A stretch of 64,000 bases of DNA from Micromonospora siamensis (GCF_900090305.1 NZ_LT607751.1:1550001-1614000), one strand, 5' to 3'. Numbered from the stretch's first letter, positions 18,321 through 27,458 are shown. Translations and numbers: made by a program. Notes: generated by a model from the sequence alone, not told the origin.

Positions 18321-18893
18321 GTGGCGTTCCCCGAAGACGTGCTCACCGAGGACGAGCACGTCGTGCTGCACCTGCACCCGCACTGGAAGGCGCTGGTGCG
18401 CCCGGTCCTGGTGCTGGTGCTCGCCGTCGCCGCCGTGGTGGCGGGCTGGGTCCTGCTGCCCGAGGGCGACGGTGGCACCATCGCGCTCTACGTGCTGGCG
18501 GCGGTCGCCCTGGTGCTGGTGCTCTGGCTGGGGCTGTGGCCGTTCCTGGTCTGGCGCTCCACCCACTACCTGTTCACGAACGAGCGGGTGCTGCTCCAGC
18601 AGGGCGTGCTCTCCCGGGACCGGCGGGACCTGCCGCTGACCCGGATCAACGACCACTCGATGAACCAGCGGTTCCTGGAGCGGGTGCTGGGCTGCGGCAC
18701 GCTCACCATCGAGTCCGCCGGTGAGCGGGGGCAGTCGGTGCTGCGGGACGTGCCCGGGGTGGACCGGGTGCAGACGAAGCTCTACGAGCTGGTCGAGGCC
18801 CACCACGACAAGCACTCGCTCGGCGACGGCGAGATGCGGGACATCCTGGCCGACATGCGGGAGGACCGGCCGCTGCGCGACCCCAGCGCCTGA
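18321..18893 (+). CDS. PH-domain (bPH2) membrane protein
   Basis: The 190-residue protein has EDEHVVLHLHPHWKALVRP, two membrane helices (PVLVLVLAVAAVVAGWVLL and IALYVLAAVALVLVLWLGLWPFLVW) and the bacterial PH domain start STHYLFTNERVLLQQGVLSRDRRDLPLTRIND. GTG 18321 is selected because GGAGG lies 7 nt upstream. Homologues follow birA in many actinobacteria. The function is unknown. Confidence 0.85.
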   Translation: MAFPEDVLTEDEHVVLHLHPHWKALVRPVLVLVLAVAAVVAGWVLLPEGDGGTIALYVLAAVALVLVLWLGLWPFLVWRSTHYLFTNERVLLQQGVLSRDRRDLPLTRINDHSMNQRFLERVLGCGTLTIESAGERGQSVLRDVPGVDRVQTKLYELVEAHHDKHSLGDGEMRDILADMREDRPLRDPSA

Positions 18894-18918
18894 CCGGGCC
18901 GCCCGGCAGTCGGCAGGG

Positions 18919-19608
18919 TCAGCGGCGGGGTGCGTGCCGGGTGCCGGCGTGGAGCTCGGCACCGAGGTCCGCGGCCGGGCCGAGGCCGCCGTCGAGCGCG
19001 GCGGCCCGGCCCCGGGGCTGCTTGAACACGGCCTCCGTGGTGGAGTGGTCCGGCTGCTGCTGGGCCTCCTCCAGCTCGCTGACCGACTCGGCCAGCTCGG
19101 CCACCGGATCCATCTCCGCCATGGTGTCCCACTCGTCCCGGGGCACGTCGTGCCAGGTCTCGGCGGCGTGCGCCGGCACAGGCTGGAAGACGAACGTCCG
19201 GTAGGACCAGAACCGGAACATCGTGGCCAGCAGCACGCCGGCAGTCTTGGCGACGTTCAGCGCGAGCAGGCTGTTGATGCCGAGGCCGTACTTCGCCGCG
19301 GCCAGCACGCCGAGTTCGATGACGAGGCCGGTCGCATTGAAGAGGAAGAAAAGGGCGTATTCCCGCTTCAGCGCCGATTTCGGGCGATCCCGGTACGTCC
19401 AGTGCCGATTCATCAGGTACGACGTGATCGTCGCCACGATGGTGGCGACGACCGTCGCCTTCAGTTGGCCGTCACGGAAAACGGTCAGTGCCAGCGCATT
19501 GAACACCGCGTAATTGATGACGGTGTTGATGCCGCCGACGATGCCGAATTTCAGCGCCTCGTGGATGAACTTCTGCCATCGCTCGGGCAGCAGACGGACC
19601 AGACGCAT
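18919..19608 (-). CDS. GtrA family membrane protein
   Basis: The 229-residue protein has four membrane helices in the first ~140 residues and the GtrA pattern LKFGIVGGINTVINYAVFNAL, SYLMNRHWTYRDR, FRFWSYRTFVF. An acidic, Gln-rich cytoplasmic tail of ~75 residues follows. GtrA proteins help move polyprenyl-phosphate-linked sugars across the membrane for cell-wall glycan decoration. ATG 19608 is chosen over GTG 19617 because TAAGGT (19621-19616) lies 7 nt before it and overlaps the GTG. Confidence 0.85.
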   Translation of the reverse strand: MRLVRLLPERWQKFIHEALKFGIVGGINTVINYAVFNALALTVFRDGQLKATVVATIVATITSYLMNRHWTYRDRPKSALKREYALFFLFNATGLVIELGVLAAAKYGLGINSLLALNVAKTAGVLLATMFRFWSYRTFVFQPVPAHAAETWHDVPRDEWDTMAEMDPVAELAESVSELEEAQQQPDHSTTEAVFKQPRGRAAALDGGLGPAADLGAELHAGTRHAPRR

Positions 19609-19671
19609 GCGGAACACCTTAGGGCAGTGGGCAGGGCCGGAACGGCCCAGCGGGACGAGATGGGCGGCAGG

Positions 19672-20220
19672 TCACGCGCCCGGGTCACGGTCGTGGCTGG
19701 GTGCCGGAACGGGGGGAGTTCCCGCTTCCACGAAGACGAACCGTCGGTACGACCAGAATCGGAACAGCGTCGCGACCCCGGTGCCGACGATGTAGCTGGC
19801 GATGTTGTCGGCCAGGGTGGTGCGGAAGACCTCCGGCCAGACGGCGCCGAGACCGTACCGGCTGATCGCCAGGCAACCCACAGTGATGCCGAGGCCGACG
19901 CCGTTGAAGAAGAAGAACAGCGCGTACTCGCGGGCGGGGTGGGAGCGTTGCCGGTGGCGCCAGGTCCAGAACCGGTTGCCGAGGAAGGCGACGGTGGCCG
20001 CGATGACCGTCGAGACGGTCTTGGCCGTCACCTGCTCCATGCCGCGCGCCACGGTCAGGTAGTTGAAGAGCGCGAAGTCGATGAGGAAGGCGATCCCACC
20101 CACGGTGGCGAACTTGCTCAGCTCACGGAGCAGGTGCCCGAACCGGTCGATCAGCCTGCCGAGCGGACCCGGGCGGGTCTCCGGGGTGGCTGGCTGGTCC
20201 CCGGTCATCGTGGCGGCCAC
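19672..20220 (-). CDS. GtrA family membrane protein (second copy)
   Basis: The 182-residue protein has the same motifs as its neighbour: LSKFATVGGIAFLIDFALFNYL, LGNRFWTWRHR, EYALFFFFNGVGLGITVG and LFRFWSYRRFVFVE. It lacks the long acidic tail. The two genes are adjacent and parallel, 63 bp apart, probably an old tandem duplication. GTG 20220 lies 6 nt after TAGGCT (20232-20227), so the start is well supported by leaderless spacing. Confidence 0.87.
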   Translation of the reverse strand: MAATMTGDQPATPETRPGPLGRLIDRFGHLLRELSKFATVGGIAFLIDFALFNYLTVARGMEQVTAKTVSTVIAATVAFLGNRFWTWRHRQRSHPAREYALFFFFNGVGLGITVGCLAISRYGLGAVWPEVFRTTLADNIASYIVGTGVATLFRFWSYRRFVFVEAGTPPVPAPSHDRDPGA

Positions 20221-20664
20221 GCGCAGAGCCTACCGGTAACCGGCTCGCCGGGCGGGTAGCAACGGCGGACGGACCCAGGCGGATCGCGCCGTCGTCTCCC
20301 GGTGATCGGAGCGTAACCCGTTGTCGAGCACCCGCGGATCCGTTCGGCGAATCGTCGTCCGGCGTCCCGTCGCGCGGTTGCCCGCGTACACCGTCCCGTT
20401 CCCCGCATCGCGTACGTCGACGGCGGCGGCGGCCGGAAGCTTCCCGGGAAGATTTGCGTGAAACTGCGCGCGAAAGCGGGTATCAGATCGCGATGCCGCA
20501 GCGTGGCCGTACCTTGTGCAGTTCTTCACAACCAGTCCCACTGACTGGCGAGGCAGCCCGGTTTACGCTGAGCCCAATCCCAGGTTTCCACGATGGCGAC
20601 GCCTCGCTCGCCAGAACTCGTGCATCCCATAGATCGGTCAGCGTCGACCACAAGGAGATGTGAC
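20221..20664. other. 444-bp intergenic region between gtrA and pckG
   Basis: No convincing gene is seen. At the left end is the gtrA -10 hexamer (20232-20227, minus). At 20513-20531 is a CRP-like palindrome. A candidate pckG promoter has -35 ctgact (20541-20546) and -10 tacgct (20564-20569) with a 17-bp spacer. The ribosome site aaggag (20652-20657) precedes pckG. The remaining sequence shows nothing recognisable. Confidence 0.6.
20514..20531. promoter_or_regulatory. CRP-like operator upstream of pckG
   Basis: ttgtgcagttcttcacaa is an 18-bp site with perfect 5-bp arms (TTGTG-N8-CACAA). It matches the actinobacterial CRP/GlxR consensus TGTGA-N6-TCACA with one mismatch. It lies just upstream of the candidate pckG -35 element. 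The same 5+8+5 arrangement recurs before the transglycosylase-like gene at 30240. Confidence 0.6.
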
Positions 20665-22509
20665 ATGGTTGCTCCGGCTACTGTTCGGGGTATCGATCAG
20701 GCCCCGACGTCCCACCCCAAACTGCTCGCCTGGGTTCGTGAGGTCGCCGAACTGACCACCCCCGACCGGGTGGTCTGGGTGGACGGGTCCGATGAGGAGT
20801 GGCGCCGGCTCACCGACGAACTGGTCGAGAGCGGCACCCTGATCCGCCTCAATCCGGAGAAGAAGCCCAACTCGTTCTACGCCCGGACGGACCCGACGGA
20901 CGTCGCCCGCGTGGAGGAGCGCACCTTCATCTGCTCCGTCGACGAGGCGGACGCCGGCCCCACCAACAACTGGATGGCGCCGGCCGAGATGAAGCGGACG
21001 ATGACGGAGCTGTACCGCGGCTGCATGCGCGGGCGCACCATGTACGTCATCCCGTTCTGCATGGGCCCGGTCGAGGCCGAGAGCCCCATGTTCGGCGTCG
21101 AGATCACCGACAGCCCGTACGTGGTCGCCTCCATGCGGATCATGACCCGGATGGGTGCGAAGGTCCTCGAGGCGATGGGCGACGACGTCGACTTCGTGCA
21201 CGCGCTGCACTCCATCGGCGCCCCGCTCGCCCCGGGCCAGCAGGACGTGGCGTGGCCGTGCAACGAGACCAAGTACATCTCGCACTTCCCGGAGAGCCGG
21301 GAGATCTGGTCGTTCGGCTCCGGCTACGGCGGCAACTCGCTGCTGGGCAAGAAGTGCTACTCGCTGCGGATCGCCAGCGTGATGGGGCGCGACGAGGGCT
21401 GGCTCGCCGAGCACATGCTGATCCTGAAGATCACCTCGCCGGAGGGGAAGGTCTACCACGTCGCCGGCGCGTTCCCGTCCGCCTGCGGCAAGACCAACCT
21501 GGCCATGCTGGAGCCGACCATCCCGGGCTGGAAGGTCGAGACCATCGGTGACGACATCGCCTGGATGCGGTTCGGCGCCGACGGCCGCCTCTACGCGGTC
21601 AACCCGGAGTACGGCCTCTTCGGCGTCGCGCCGGGCACCGACTGGAAGACCAACGCCAACGCGATGCGGACGCTGGACCGCGGCAACTCCATCTTCACCA
21701 ACGTGGCGCTGACCGACGACGGCGACATCTGGTGGGAGGGCATGGGTGAGCCGCCGGCGCACCTGATCGACTGGAAGGGCAACGACTGGACGCCGGAGAG
21801 CGAGAACCTCTCCTCCCACGCGAACAGCCGGTTCTGCACCCCGATCACCCAGTGCCCGATCCTGGCCGAGGACTACTACGACCCGAACGGCGTACCGATC
21901 GACGCCATCCTCTTCGGCGGCCGGCGCCGGGACACCATCCCGCTGGTCACCGAGGCCCGCGACTGGGTGCACGGCGTCTACATGGGCGCGACCCTCTCCT
22001 CGGAGACCACCGCCGCCGCCTCCGGCGCGGTCGGCGTGGTCCGCCGCGACCCGATGGCGATGCTGCCGTTCATCGGCTACAACGCCGGTGACTACTTCCG
22101 GCACTGGATCGAGATGGGCAAGGGCACCGACGGCGACGAGGCCAAGCTGCCCAAGGTCTACTACGTGAACTGGTTCCGCAAGGACGCCGAGGGCAACTTC
22201 CTCTGGCCGGGCTTCGGCGAGAACTCCCGCGTGCTGAAGTGGGTCATCGAGCGGATCGAGGGTCGGGCCGACGCGGTCGAGACCCCGATCGGCATGGTGC
22301 CCGCCCAGGACGCGCTGGACGTCGAGGGCCTGGACATGACCCCGGAGGACGTCCGGATCGCGCTCAAGGTCGACCCGGAGGAGTGGCGCAACGAGCTTCC
22401 GCTGGTCACCGAGTGGTTCGAGAAGTTCGGGGACAAGCTCCCCGGCGTCCTCTGGGCCGAGCTGGACGCCCTGCGCGCCCGGCTCGACGCGGAGCAGCCG
22501 CAGCGGTAG
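20665..22509 (+). CDS. pckG: Phosphoenolpyruvate carboxykinase (GTP)
   Basis: The 614-residue enzyme has the P-loop [15 protein letters not shown] with the reactive cysteine, the PEP/oxaloacetate region [17 protein letters not shown], metal-site region [13 protein letters not shown], and [25 protein letters not shown] that binds the guanine nucleotide. It converts oxaloacetate plus GTP to PEP and CO2, the entry step of gluconeogenesis. ATG 20665 follows AAGGAG at a good distance. With glpX and ppc elsewhere in the window it places three PEP-node enzymes nearby. A CRP-like site lies upstream. Confidence 0.97.
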   Translation: MVAPATVRGIDQAPTSHPKLLAWVREVAELTTPDRVVWVDGSDEEWRRLTDELVESGTLIRLNPEKKPNSFYARTDPTDVARVEERTFICSVDEADAGPTNNWMAPAEMKRTMTELYRGCMRGRTMYVIPFCMGPVEAESPMFGVEITDSPYVVASMRIMTRMGAKVLEAMGDDVDFVHALHSIGAPLAPGQQDVAWPCNETKYISHFPESREIWSFGSGYGGNSLLGKKCYSLRIASVMGRDEGWLAEHMLILKITSPEGKVYHVAGAFPSACGKTNLAMLEPTIPGWKVETIGDDIAWMRFGADGRLYAVNPEYGLFGVAPGTDWKTNANAMRTLDRGNSIFTNVALTDDGDIWWEGMGEPPAHLIDWKGNDWTPESENLSSHANSRFCTPITQCPILAEDYYDPNGVPIDAILFGGRRRDTIPLVTEARDWVHGVYMGATLSSETTAAASGAVGVVRRDPMAMLPFIGYNAGDYFRHWIEMGKGTDGDEAKLPKVYYVNWFRKDAEGNFLWPGFGENSRVLKWVIERIEGRADAVETPIGMVPAQDALDVEGLDMTPEDVRIALKVDPEEWRNELPLVTEWFEKFGDKLPGVLWAELDALRARLDAEQPQR

Positions 22510-22546
22510 GTGTGAGCCGCGCCCGTACTGGGCACCATCGCATCCC

Positions 22547-23398
22547 ATGAGGACGGCCGCCGAACCTGTCGAGGTCCGGCGGCCGTCCGCCGTCCGGGCG
22601 CTGACCTTCCTGCTCGCGACCACCGCGGCGGCCACCGTCGTGGTCGAGCTGCTCAACTGGTGGTACGCCCCGGAGCAGGAGTTCGGCCTGGCCGTACGCA
22701 CGGGCTGGGCGATGCTCCGCTCGCTGGCCTTCCTGGTGCTGATCGGGCACGTCAACTCCGGGCGGGTGGCGGCGAAGCCGTTCGGGCTGATCCTCGCGGT
22801 GACCACGGTCTTCGCGGTCGGTCGGCTGGTCGTACCCCGGCAGGGGGTGCCGCCGCTGCCCGGGCTGCTCGGCTTCGCGCTGCTGGCCGGGCTCTGCGTC
22901 GCCGTGGTGGCGCTGCTCTACCGCAGCTCGGCGGTCGACCGGCACCTGGTCCGGCACCGCAAGGGCCTGGTCGTCGAGGGCGGGACGATCTCCTGGCGCG
23001 AGATGACGCCGAAGCGGGCTCCGGTGGCGGGCTGGCTGCTCACCGCGCGGGTCGCGGCGTTCACCTACAGCCCGCTGATGCTGGTGCCCGCCCTGGTGGC
23101 CGGCGGCTCCATCCTGGACGGCCGGCTGAGCGCGGTGCCGGCCGTGCTGTTCTGGTTCGCCGCCGGCATCGCGGTCAGCTACGCGGTGCTCCTCTGCACC
23201 GCCTTCCTGCTGCGCGACCGGGGCTGGGCGAGACGCGGCCTGGTCTGGATCACCCTGGCCGTGCTGGCCGTCGACCTCCCCCTCTGCTGGTGGCTCCTCG
23301 GCGCCGACGGCCTCATCCGCGACGGCGCCCCCCTGCTCTCCGCCGCCCTCCTCACCCTCTACTCCCTCCACCGCGCCCCCACCCCACCCCCCGCCTGA
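22547..23398 (+). CDS. Polytopic membrane protein of unknown function
   Basis: The 283-residue protein has seven or eight hydrophobic segments spread over its length, for example ALTFLLATTAAATVVVELL, LLGFALLAGLCVAVVALLY and LLTARVAAFTYSPLMLVPAL, and a short Pro-rich tail. No family motif is recognised. It begins 37 bp after pckG on the same strand and could be read through from it. The 61-bp palindromic element lies 25 bp after its stop codon. Confidence 0.7.
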   Translation: MRTAAEPVEVRRPSAVRALTFLLATTAAATVVVELLNWWYAPEQEFGLAVRTGWAMLRSLAFLVLIGHVNSGRVAAKPFGLILAVTTVFAVGRLVVPRQGVPPLPGLLGFALLAGLCVAVVALLYRSSAVDRHLVRHRKGLVVEGGTISWREMTPKRAPVAGWLLTARVAAFTYSPLMLVPALVAGGSILDGRLSAVPAVLFWFAAGIAVSYAVLLCTAFLLRDRGWARRGLVWITLAVLAVDLPLCWWLLGADGLIRDGAPLLSAALLTLYSLHRAPTPPPA

Positions 23399-23423
23399 CC
23401 CACCCCACCCCACGGCCTGACCG

Positions 23424-23486
23424 CGTTGATCATGAAGTTAGCGGCACTTGAAGAGATCGACATCGCCGCAAACTTCATGATCAACG
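23424..23486. repeat. 61-bp palindromic element, copy 1 (minus orientation)
   Basis: The left arm (23424-23445) and right arm (23465-23486) are inverted repeats of 22 bp with one mismatch and include GTTGATCATGAAGTT. The 19-bp spacer (23446-23464), read on the minus strand, begins GATGTCGATCTC. That spacer and the arms match the second copy at 41850-41911. It lies between two same-strand genes, after the membrane protein and before the reductase. Confidence 0.85.
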
Positions 23487-23544
23487 GGATTGGGTGGGGT
23501 GTGGCTGGGCGGTGGGTGGGGGTGGGGCGGGGGAGGATGGTGGG

Positions 23545-24702
23545 GTGGTGGGTGCTGTGGGGGAGTTGTGGGATCTGGTGGTGGTGGGGGCGGGGCCTGC
23601 GGGGGCGGCTGCCGCGTTGGCGGCGCGGCGGGGTGGGGCGCGGGTGCTGCTGCTGGACCGGTACGACTTCCCCCGGGACAAGGCGTGTGGGGACGGGATC
23701 GCGGCGCACGCGCTGGACGTGCTGGCCGAGCTCGGGGTGAGCGGGGCGGTCGACGGGTACCCGCCGCTGCCGGCGTTGCGGCTGGTGGGGCCCGGAGGTG
23801 GGACGGTGGCCCGGGCGCTGCCCCGGCCGGCGTACACGGTGCCCCGGAGGGTCTTCGACGCCCGGCTGGTGGCTGCGGCGGTGGCGGCCGGGGCGGAACT
23901 GCGCCGGCACACGGTCCGCCGGATCGACGTACGCGCCGACCGGGTGGTGCTCGACGGCGAGCTGGCCGGCCGGGTGGTGCTCGGCGCCGACGGGGCCGGC
24001 TCGGTGGTCCGCCGGGCGCTCGGCCAGCCGGTGAACCCGGACCGGCACCTGGCCCTGGCCATCCGCGGCTACGCGCCCGCCCTGCCCGGCCCACCGGAGC
24101 AGCTCATCGTCACCTCGGGCGCGCGCTGGCCGGCGTACGCCTGGTCCTTCCCGATCGGTGACGGCCGGGCGAACGTCGGGTACGGGGAGGTGCTGCGCGG
24201 CGAGCCGCTGACCCGGGCGCACCTGCTGGACCGGCTGGCGGCGCTGCTGCCCTCGACGGACCCGGCGGCGGTGACCGGGCTGCGCGCCCACCACCTGCCG
24301 CTCTCCACCCACCGGCCGGCCTCGGGGCGGGGTCGGCTACTGCTCGCCGGTGACGCGATGTCGCTGATCAACCCGTTCACCGGGGAGGGGATCTTCTACG
24401 CCCTGCTCTCCGGCGCCCTCGCCGGCGCGGCCGCGGCCGGCTCCCCGGACCGGGCCGCCGAGCGGTACACCGCCGCGCTGCGCCGCCGGCTCGGCCGGCA
24501 TCTGCGGCACAGCTCGACCGCCGCCTGGCTGGCCCGGCGGCGGTCGGTGGTCGACGCCGCGGTCGGCGCCGCCGGCCGCGACCCCCGGGTGTACGCGACC
24601 GTGGTGGAGCTGGGGCTGGGCGACGGCCGGCTGGACGGGCGCACCCTCGCCAAGATCGGCATCGGGCTCGCCCGTGCGACGACTCCGGCTCGGCGCGTCT
24701 GA
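23545..24702 (+). CDS. Geranylgeranyl reductase family FAD-dependent oxidoreductase
   Basis: The 385-residue protein has the FAD motif VVVGAGPAGAAAALAARRGG, the family motif YDFPRDKACGDGI, GADGAGSVVRRAL and the second FAD region LLLAGDAMSLINPFTGEGIFYAL. The family reduces isoprenoid double bonds; mycobacterial MenJ acts on the menaquinone side chain. The Z-isoprenyl synthase gene follows, so a role in prenyl-chain metabolism is reasonable but not proven. GTG 23545 is chosen because GGGAGG (23531-23536) lies 8 nt upstream; further GTG codons at 23548 and 23557 are alternatives. Confidence 0.87.
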   Translation: MVGAVGELWDLVVVGAGPAGAAAALAARRGGARVLLLDRYDFPRDKACGDGIAAHALDVLAELGVSGAVDGYPPLPALRLVGPGGGTVARALPRPAYTVPRRVFDARLVAAAVAAGAELRRHTVRRIDVRADRVVLDGELAGRVVLGADGAGSVVRRALGQPVNPDRHLALAIRGYAPALPGPPEQLIVTSGARWPAYAWSFPIGDGRANVGYGEVLRGEPLTRAHLLDRLAALLPSTDPAAVTGLRAHHLPLSTHRPASGRGRLLLAGDAMSLINPFTGEGIFYALLSGALAGAAAAGSPDRAAERYTAALRRRLGRHLRHSSTAAWLARRRSVVDAAVGAAGRDPRVYATVVELGLGDGRLDGRTLAKIGIGLARATTPARRV

Positions 24703-24783
24703 CGCCGCGCCGCGACCGGAAGTCGTCCCGGGATCGGCCACCGCGACACTGATCGGTCCCGCGGGTCGCTACCCTGCAAGGTG

Positions 24784-25554
24784 ATGACTCTGCGGAATCT
24801 CCTCTATTCGGTGTACGAGCGGCGCCTGACGGCGAAGCTCGCGGGCAGGCCGGTGCCCGGGCACGTCGGCGTGATGTGCGACGGCAACCGCCGGTGGGCG
24901 CGGGAGATGGGCTTCGTCGACCCCAACGACGGGCACCGGATGGGCGCCGAGCGGATCAAGGAGCTGCTGCGCTGGTGCGACGCGGCCGGGGTCGGGCACG
25001 TCACCCTCTGGCTGCTCTCCACCGACAACCTCTCCCGGCCGGCCGAGGAGCTGGACCCGCTGCTGCAGATCATCGAGGATCTCAGCACCGAGCTGGCCGA
25101 GGAGGGCAACCCCTGGCGGCTGCGGATGGTCGGCGCGCTGGACGTGCTGCCCGCGCAGCTCGCCCAGGCCCTCAAGGCGGCCGAGGACCGCACCCGGGAC
25201 CGCGCCGGGGGCGCCCAGGTCAACATCGCCGTCGGGTACGGCGGCCGGCGCGAGATCGCCGACGCGGTCCGTTCGCTGCTGCTGGAGCACGCGGCCGGCG
25301 GCGGCACCATCGAGGAGCTGGCCAACTCGATCGACGTCGACCACATCTCCGAGCACCTCTACACCCGCGGGCTGCCGGACCCGGACCTGATCATCCGGAC
25401 CAGTGGTGAGCAGCGGCTCTCCGGCTTCATGCTGTGGCAGTCGGCGCACTCGGAGTTCTATTTCTGCGAGCTGAACTGGCCGGACTTCCGGCGCGTCGAC
25501 TTCCTCCGGGCGCTGCGCTCGTACGCCACCCGCCAGCGCCGCTACGGCGTCTGA
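24784..25554 (+). CDS. Z-isoprenyl diphosphate synthase (UppS family, Rv1086-like)
   Basis: The 256-residue enzyme has the catalytic region GVMCDGNRRWAREMGF, the substrate region WLLSTDNLSRP, and the C-terminal signature RTSGEQRLSGFMLWQSAHSEFYF of cis-prenyltransferases. The family condenses isopentenyl diphosphate in Z configuration. By genome position it matches the short-chain mycobacterial Rv1086 rather than decaprenyl synthase. TACCCT (24770-24775) lies 8 nt before ATG 24784, with a GTG at 24781 as alternative. It is convergent with otsB. Confidence 0.9.
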   Translation: MTLRNLLYSVYERRLTAKLAGRPVPGHVGVMCDGNRRWAREMGFVDPNDGHRMGAERIKELLRWCDAAGVGHVTLWLLSTDNLSRPAEELDPLLQIIEDLSTELAEEGNPWRLRMVGALDVLPAQLAQALKAAEDRTRDRAGGAQVNIAVGYGGRREIADAVRSLLLEHAAGGGTIEELANSIDVDHISEHLYTRGLPDPDLIIRTSGEQRLSGFMLWQSAHSEFYFCELNWPDFRRVDFLRALRSYATRQRRYGV

Positions 25555-25556
25555 GC

Positions 25557-25581
25557 GGCGCGGCCCGGCTCGGGCCGCGCC
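25557..25581. terminator. Bidirectional terminator between isoprenyl synthase and otsB
   Basis: ggcgcggccc (25557-25566) and gggccgcgcc (25572-25581) form a perfect 10-bp stem with a 5-nt loop in the 32-bp gap between two convergent genes. Confidence 0.75.
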
Positions 25582-25586
25582 ACGGC

Positions 25587-26408
25587 TCAGCGCAGGTGCG
25601 ACAGCGCCTCGGTGAGGAAGTCGCCGAGCGCGGCGGGGGAGTCGATGGTGAGGTCGGCGGCCTCGGCGACCTCGTGGCCGGTCTCCGGGTTGGCCACCGC
25701 CACGCAGACGCCGACGAAGCGGGGGTCACCCGCGGCCCGGGCGCGCAGCGCGGCGAACGCCTTGATGTCGGAGACGTCGTCGCCGAAGTACCAGGCTCCG
25801 CCGGCGTCCCGGACCACCTCGTCGATGACCATGCCCTTGTCCCGGTCGACCGGGGGCTTGATCTCCAGCACCATCCGGCCGGCCTGGCACTTCAGGCCCA
25901 GCCGCTCGGCCTGCTCCCGCCCCCACCGCTCGACCTGCGCCCCGAGCTGCGGCGCGGTACGCCAGTGCAGCGCGACGGAGAGCCGCTTGAACTCCACCAG
26001 CGTGCCGGCGGGCAGCTCGGCGCGGGCCTGGTCGGCCAGCTCGGACATGGTCGGCACCCAGGGCAGCGCGGCCGGCTCGGTGACCGTCTCGCCGCCGGAG
26101 TGGCTGTGCTCCAGCCCGTAGAGCCCGTAGAGGTCGATCCCGTCGAGCCCGCCGAGGTGCTCGCGGAGGAACTCCACCGGTCGCGCCGAGACGATCGCCA
26201 CCCGGCGGACGACCGGGGCGAGCGCCTCGAGCGCGGCGAGCACCTTGGGCGCGGGACTGACCGCGGTGGGATCGTCGTCGACCGGCGCCAGGGTGCCGTC
26301 GAAGTCGAAGAAGAGCACGGTCTCGCGGGCTCTGGCTGCGGTCGCCCGCCAGGCCTGCTCGGCGTCCAACGGGGTCTTCGGCTGGTTGCCCAGATTCAAC
26401 GGCGGCAC
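25587..26408 (-). CDS. otsB: Trehalose-6-phosphate phosphatase
   Basis: The 273-residue HAD-type enzyme has motif I FFDFDGTLAPVDDDPTAV, motif II VAIVSARP, a Lys region LEIKPPVDRDKGMVIDEV and motif IV WYFGDDVSDIKAFAAL. It removes phosphate from trehalose-6-phosphate. GTG 26408 is chosen over an ATG at 26441 because TACGCT (26421-26416) lies 7 nt upstream. No otsA is in the window. Confidence 0.92.
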   Translation of the reverse strand: MPPLNLGNQPKTPLDAEQAWRATAARARETVLFFDFDGTLAPVDDDPTAVSPAPKVLAALEALAPVVRRVAIVSARPVEFLREHLGGLDGIDLYGLYGLEHSHSGGETVTEPAALPWVPTMSELADQARAELPAGTLVEFKRLSVALHWRTAPQLGAQVERWGREQAERLGLKCQAGRMVLEIKPPVDRDKGMVIDEVVRDAGGAWYFGDDVSDIKAFAALRARAAGDPRFVGVCVAVANPETGHEVAEAADLTIDSPAALGDFLTEALSHLR

Positions 26409-26479
26409 GCGCGACAGCGTACCCCGGCGGCGGCCGGGCATTCGTGGCCGAGACGTGACGGTCAGCCGTCGGAGGATGC

Positions 26480-26833
26480 TCAGCGTTCGGCGGCCCCCCG
26501 TCCGCGTCGTTCGAACGGCACGACGGCGGCGTCCTGGCCGTGGCTGAGCAGGTAGCCCTCCACGAAGCCGGTGTTCCGGTCGCCGGTGCGGGCCTCGATC
26601 TCGTTGAGCCGCGCCACCAGGAACTCGGTCAGCGCGCTGACCCGGTCGTTGAGCCGGTCGTTCAGCTCGGCGAGGACGGCCAGGACGACCGCCGTGCCGG
26701 CCGTGGTGAGCGCGAAGAGATTGGCGAGCAGGGGAAGCTGCTCACCGTTGACCACGCCGATCACCACGTTGGCGGTCACGCCGGAGGTCAGGGACCCCAC
26801 CGCGACCACGACTGCCCACCATTTCAGGGTCAT
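26480..26833 (-). CDS. Small membrane protein with C-terminal coiled coil
   Basis: The 117-residue protein has two membrane helices (WWAVVVAVGSLTSGVTANVVIG and LLANLFALTTAGTAVVLAVL) and then a charged helix with heptad spacing (ELNDRLNDRVSALTEFLVARLNEIEA). The tail is Arg-rich. AAGGAGG precedes the ATG. It is downstream of the XRE regulator gene on the same strand. Function unknown. Confidence 0.7.
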   Translation of the reverse strand: MTLKWWAVVVAVGSLTSGVTANVVIGVVNGEQLPLLANLFALTTAGTAVVLAVLAELNDRLNDRVSALTEFLVARLNEIEARTGDRNTGFVEGYLLSHGQDAAVVPFERRGRGAAER

Positions 26834-27027
26834 GGACAGACCCCTCCTTCTGTCCCGCAGGGCTGGGTTCGGCCTTGTCCCGTCCCCCCGCCGATGACGA
26901 GCCCCAGCAGTACAGCTACGGACGCTAGCGTGCCGGCTCCGTCCCGGAAGCGAAACGATCGGGTCTGACCTGGCGTTCTTTCGCCATCTGAGGAACTAGC
27001 CCGCCCGTTTACCTCGGTTTCGGTCAT
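26830..27027 (-). CDS. Possible 65-residue peptide with one hydrophobic segment
   Basis: The frame overlaps the XRE gene end by 32 bp and its stop overlaps the next start (ATGA). It contains one hydrophobic stretch (LASVAVLLGLVIGGG). The overlap pattern suggests coupling, but there is no homology I recognise and no clear ribosome site. It may be a chance frame. Confidence 0.3.
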   Translation of the reverse strand: MTETEVNGRASSSDGERTPGQTRSFRFRDGAGTLASVAVLLGLVIGGGTGQGRTQPCGTEGGVCP

Positions 27028-27436
27028 CGACCGGCAGAGTCGGGCGATATGCGAGGTAACGAATGGTTTCCCGGATGTGGAACTTCTCCGCGTCCGAGAC
27101 CGTCGGGTCGACCAGCCGGCGCAGCAGTGCGGCCACGTCGGGATCCATCTCCGCGCCGGTCACCGGGGCCGGGGCAGGGGTGGTGCGATCCCATCCGAGG
27201 GCGCCGAAGGCGGTCGCCGGGTTGAGGCCGAGGCCCTCGCAGAAGGCGACCACCCGCTCGGCCTCGGGATCGCTGGCCCAGTCGCCGCGTACCCAGCGGT
27301 TGACGGTCTGTCGGGAGACGCCGGTGCGTCGGGAGACCTCGCTGCCGCTCCAGGCCCGCGCCGCGCGGGCGTCGTCGAGCGCCCGGCGGACGAAGGTGGC
27401 GAAGGCGATCTTCCGCGCGTTGTTCGTCTCGGTCAC
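26996..27436 (-). CDS. XRE family DNA-binding regulator
   Basis: The 146-residue protein has a helix-turn-helix in its first half: WSGSEVSRRTGVSRQTVNRWVRGDWASDPEAERVVAFCEGLGLNP. The C-terminal half is an acidic helical region ending in a basic tail. GTG 27436 is chosen because TACCGT (27448-27443) lies 6 nt upstream. It is divergent from a small gene at 27701. The 264-bp gap contains several TGTCAC copies. Confidence 0.85.
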   Translation of the reverse strand: MTETNNARKIAFATFVRRALDDARAARAWSGSEVSRRTGVSRQTVNRWVRGDWASDPEAERVVAFCEGLGLNPATAFGALGWDRTTPAPAPVTGAEMDPDVAALLRRLVDPTVSDAEKFHIRETIRYLAYRPTLPVDDRNRGKRAG

Positions 27437-27458
27437 GTCGTGACGGTACGACCAACCG

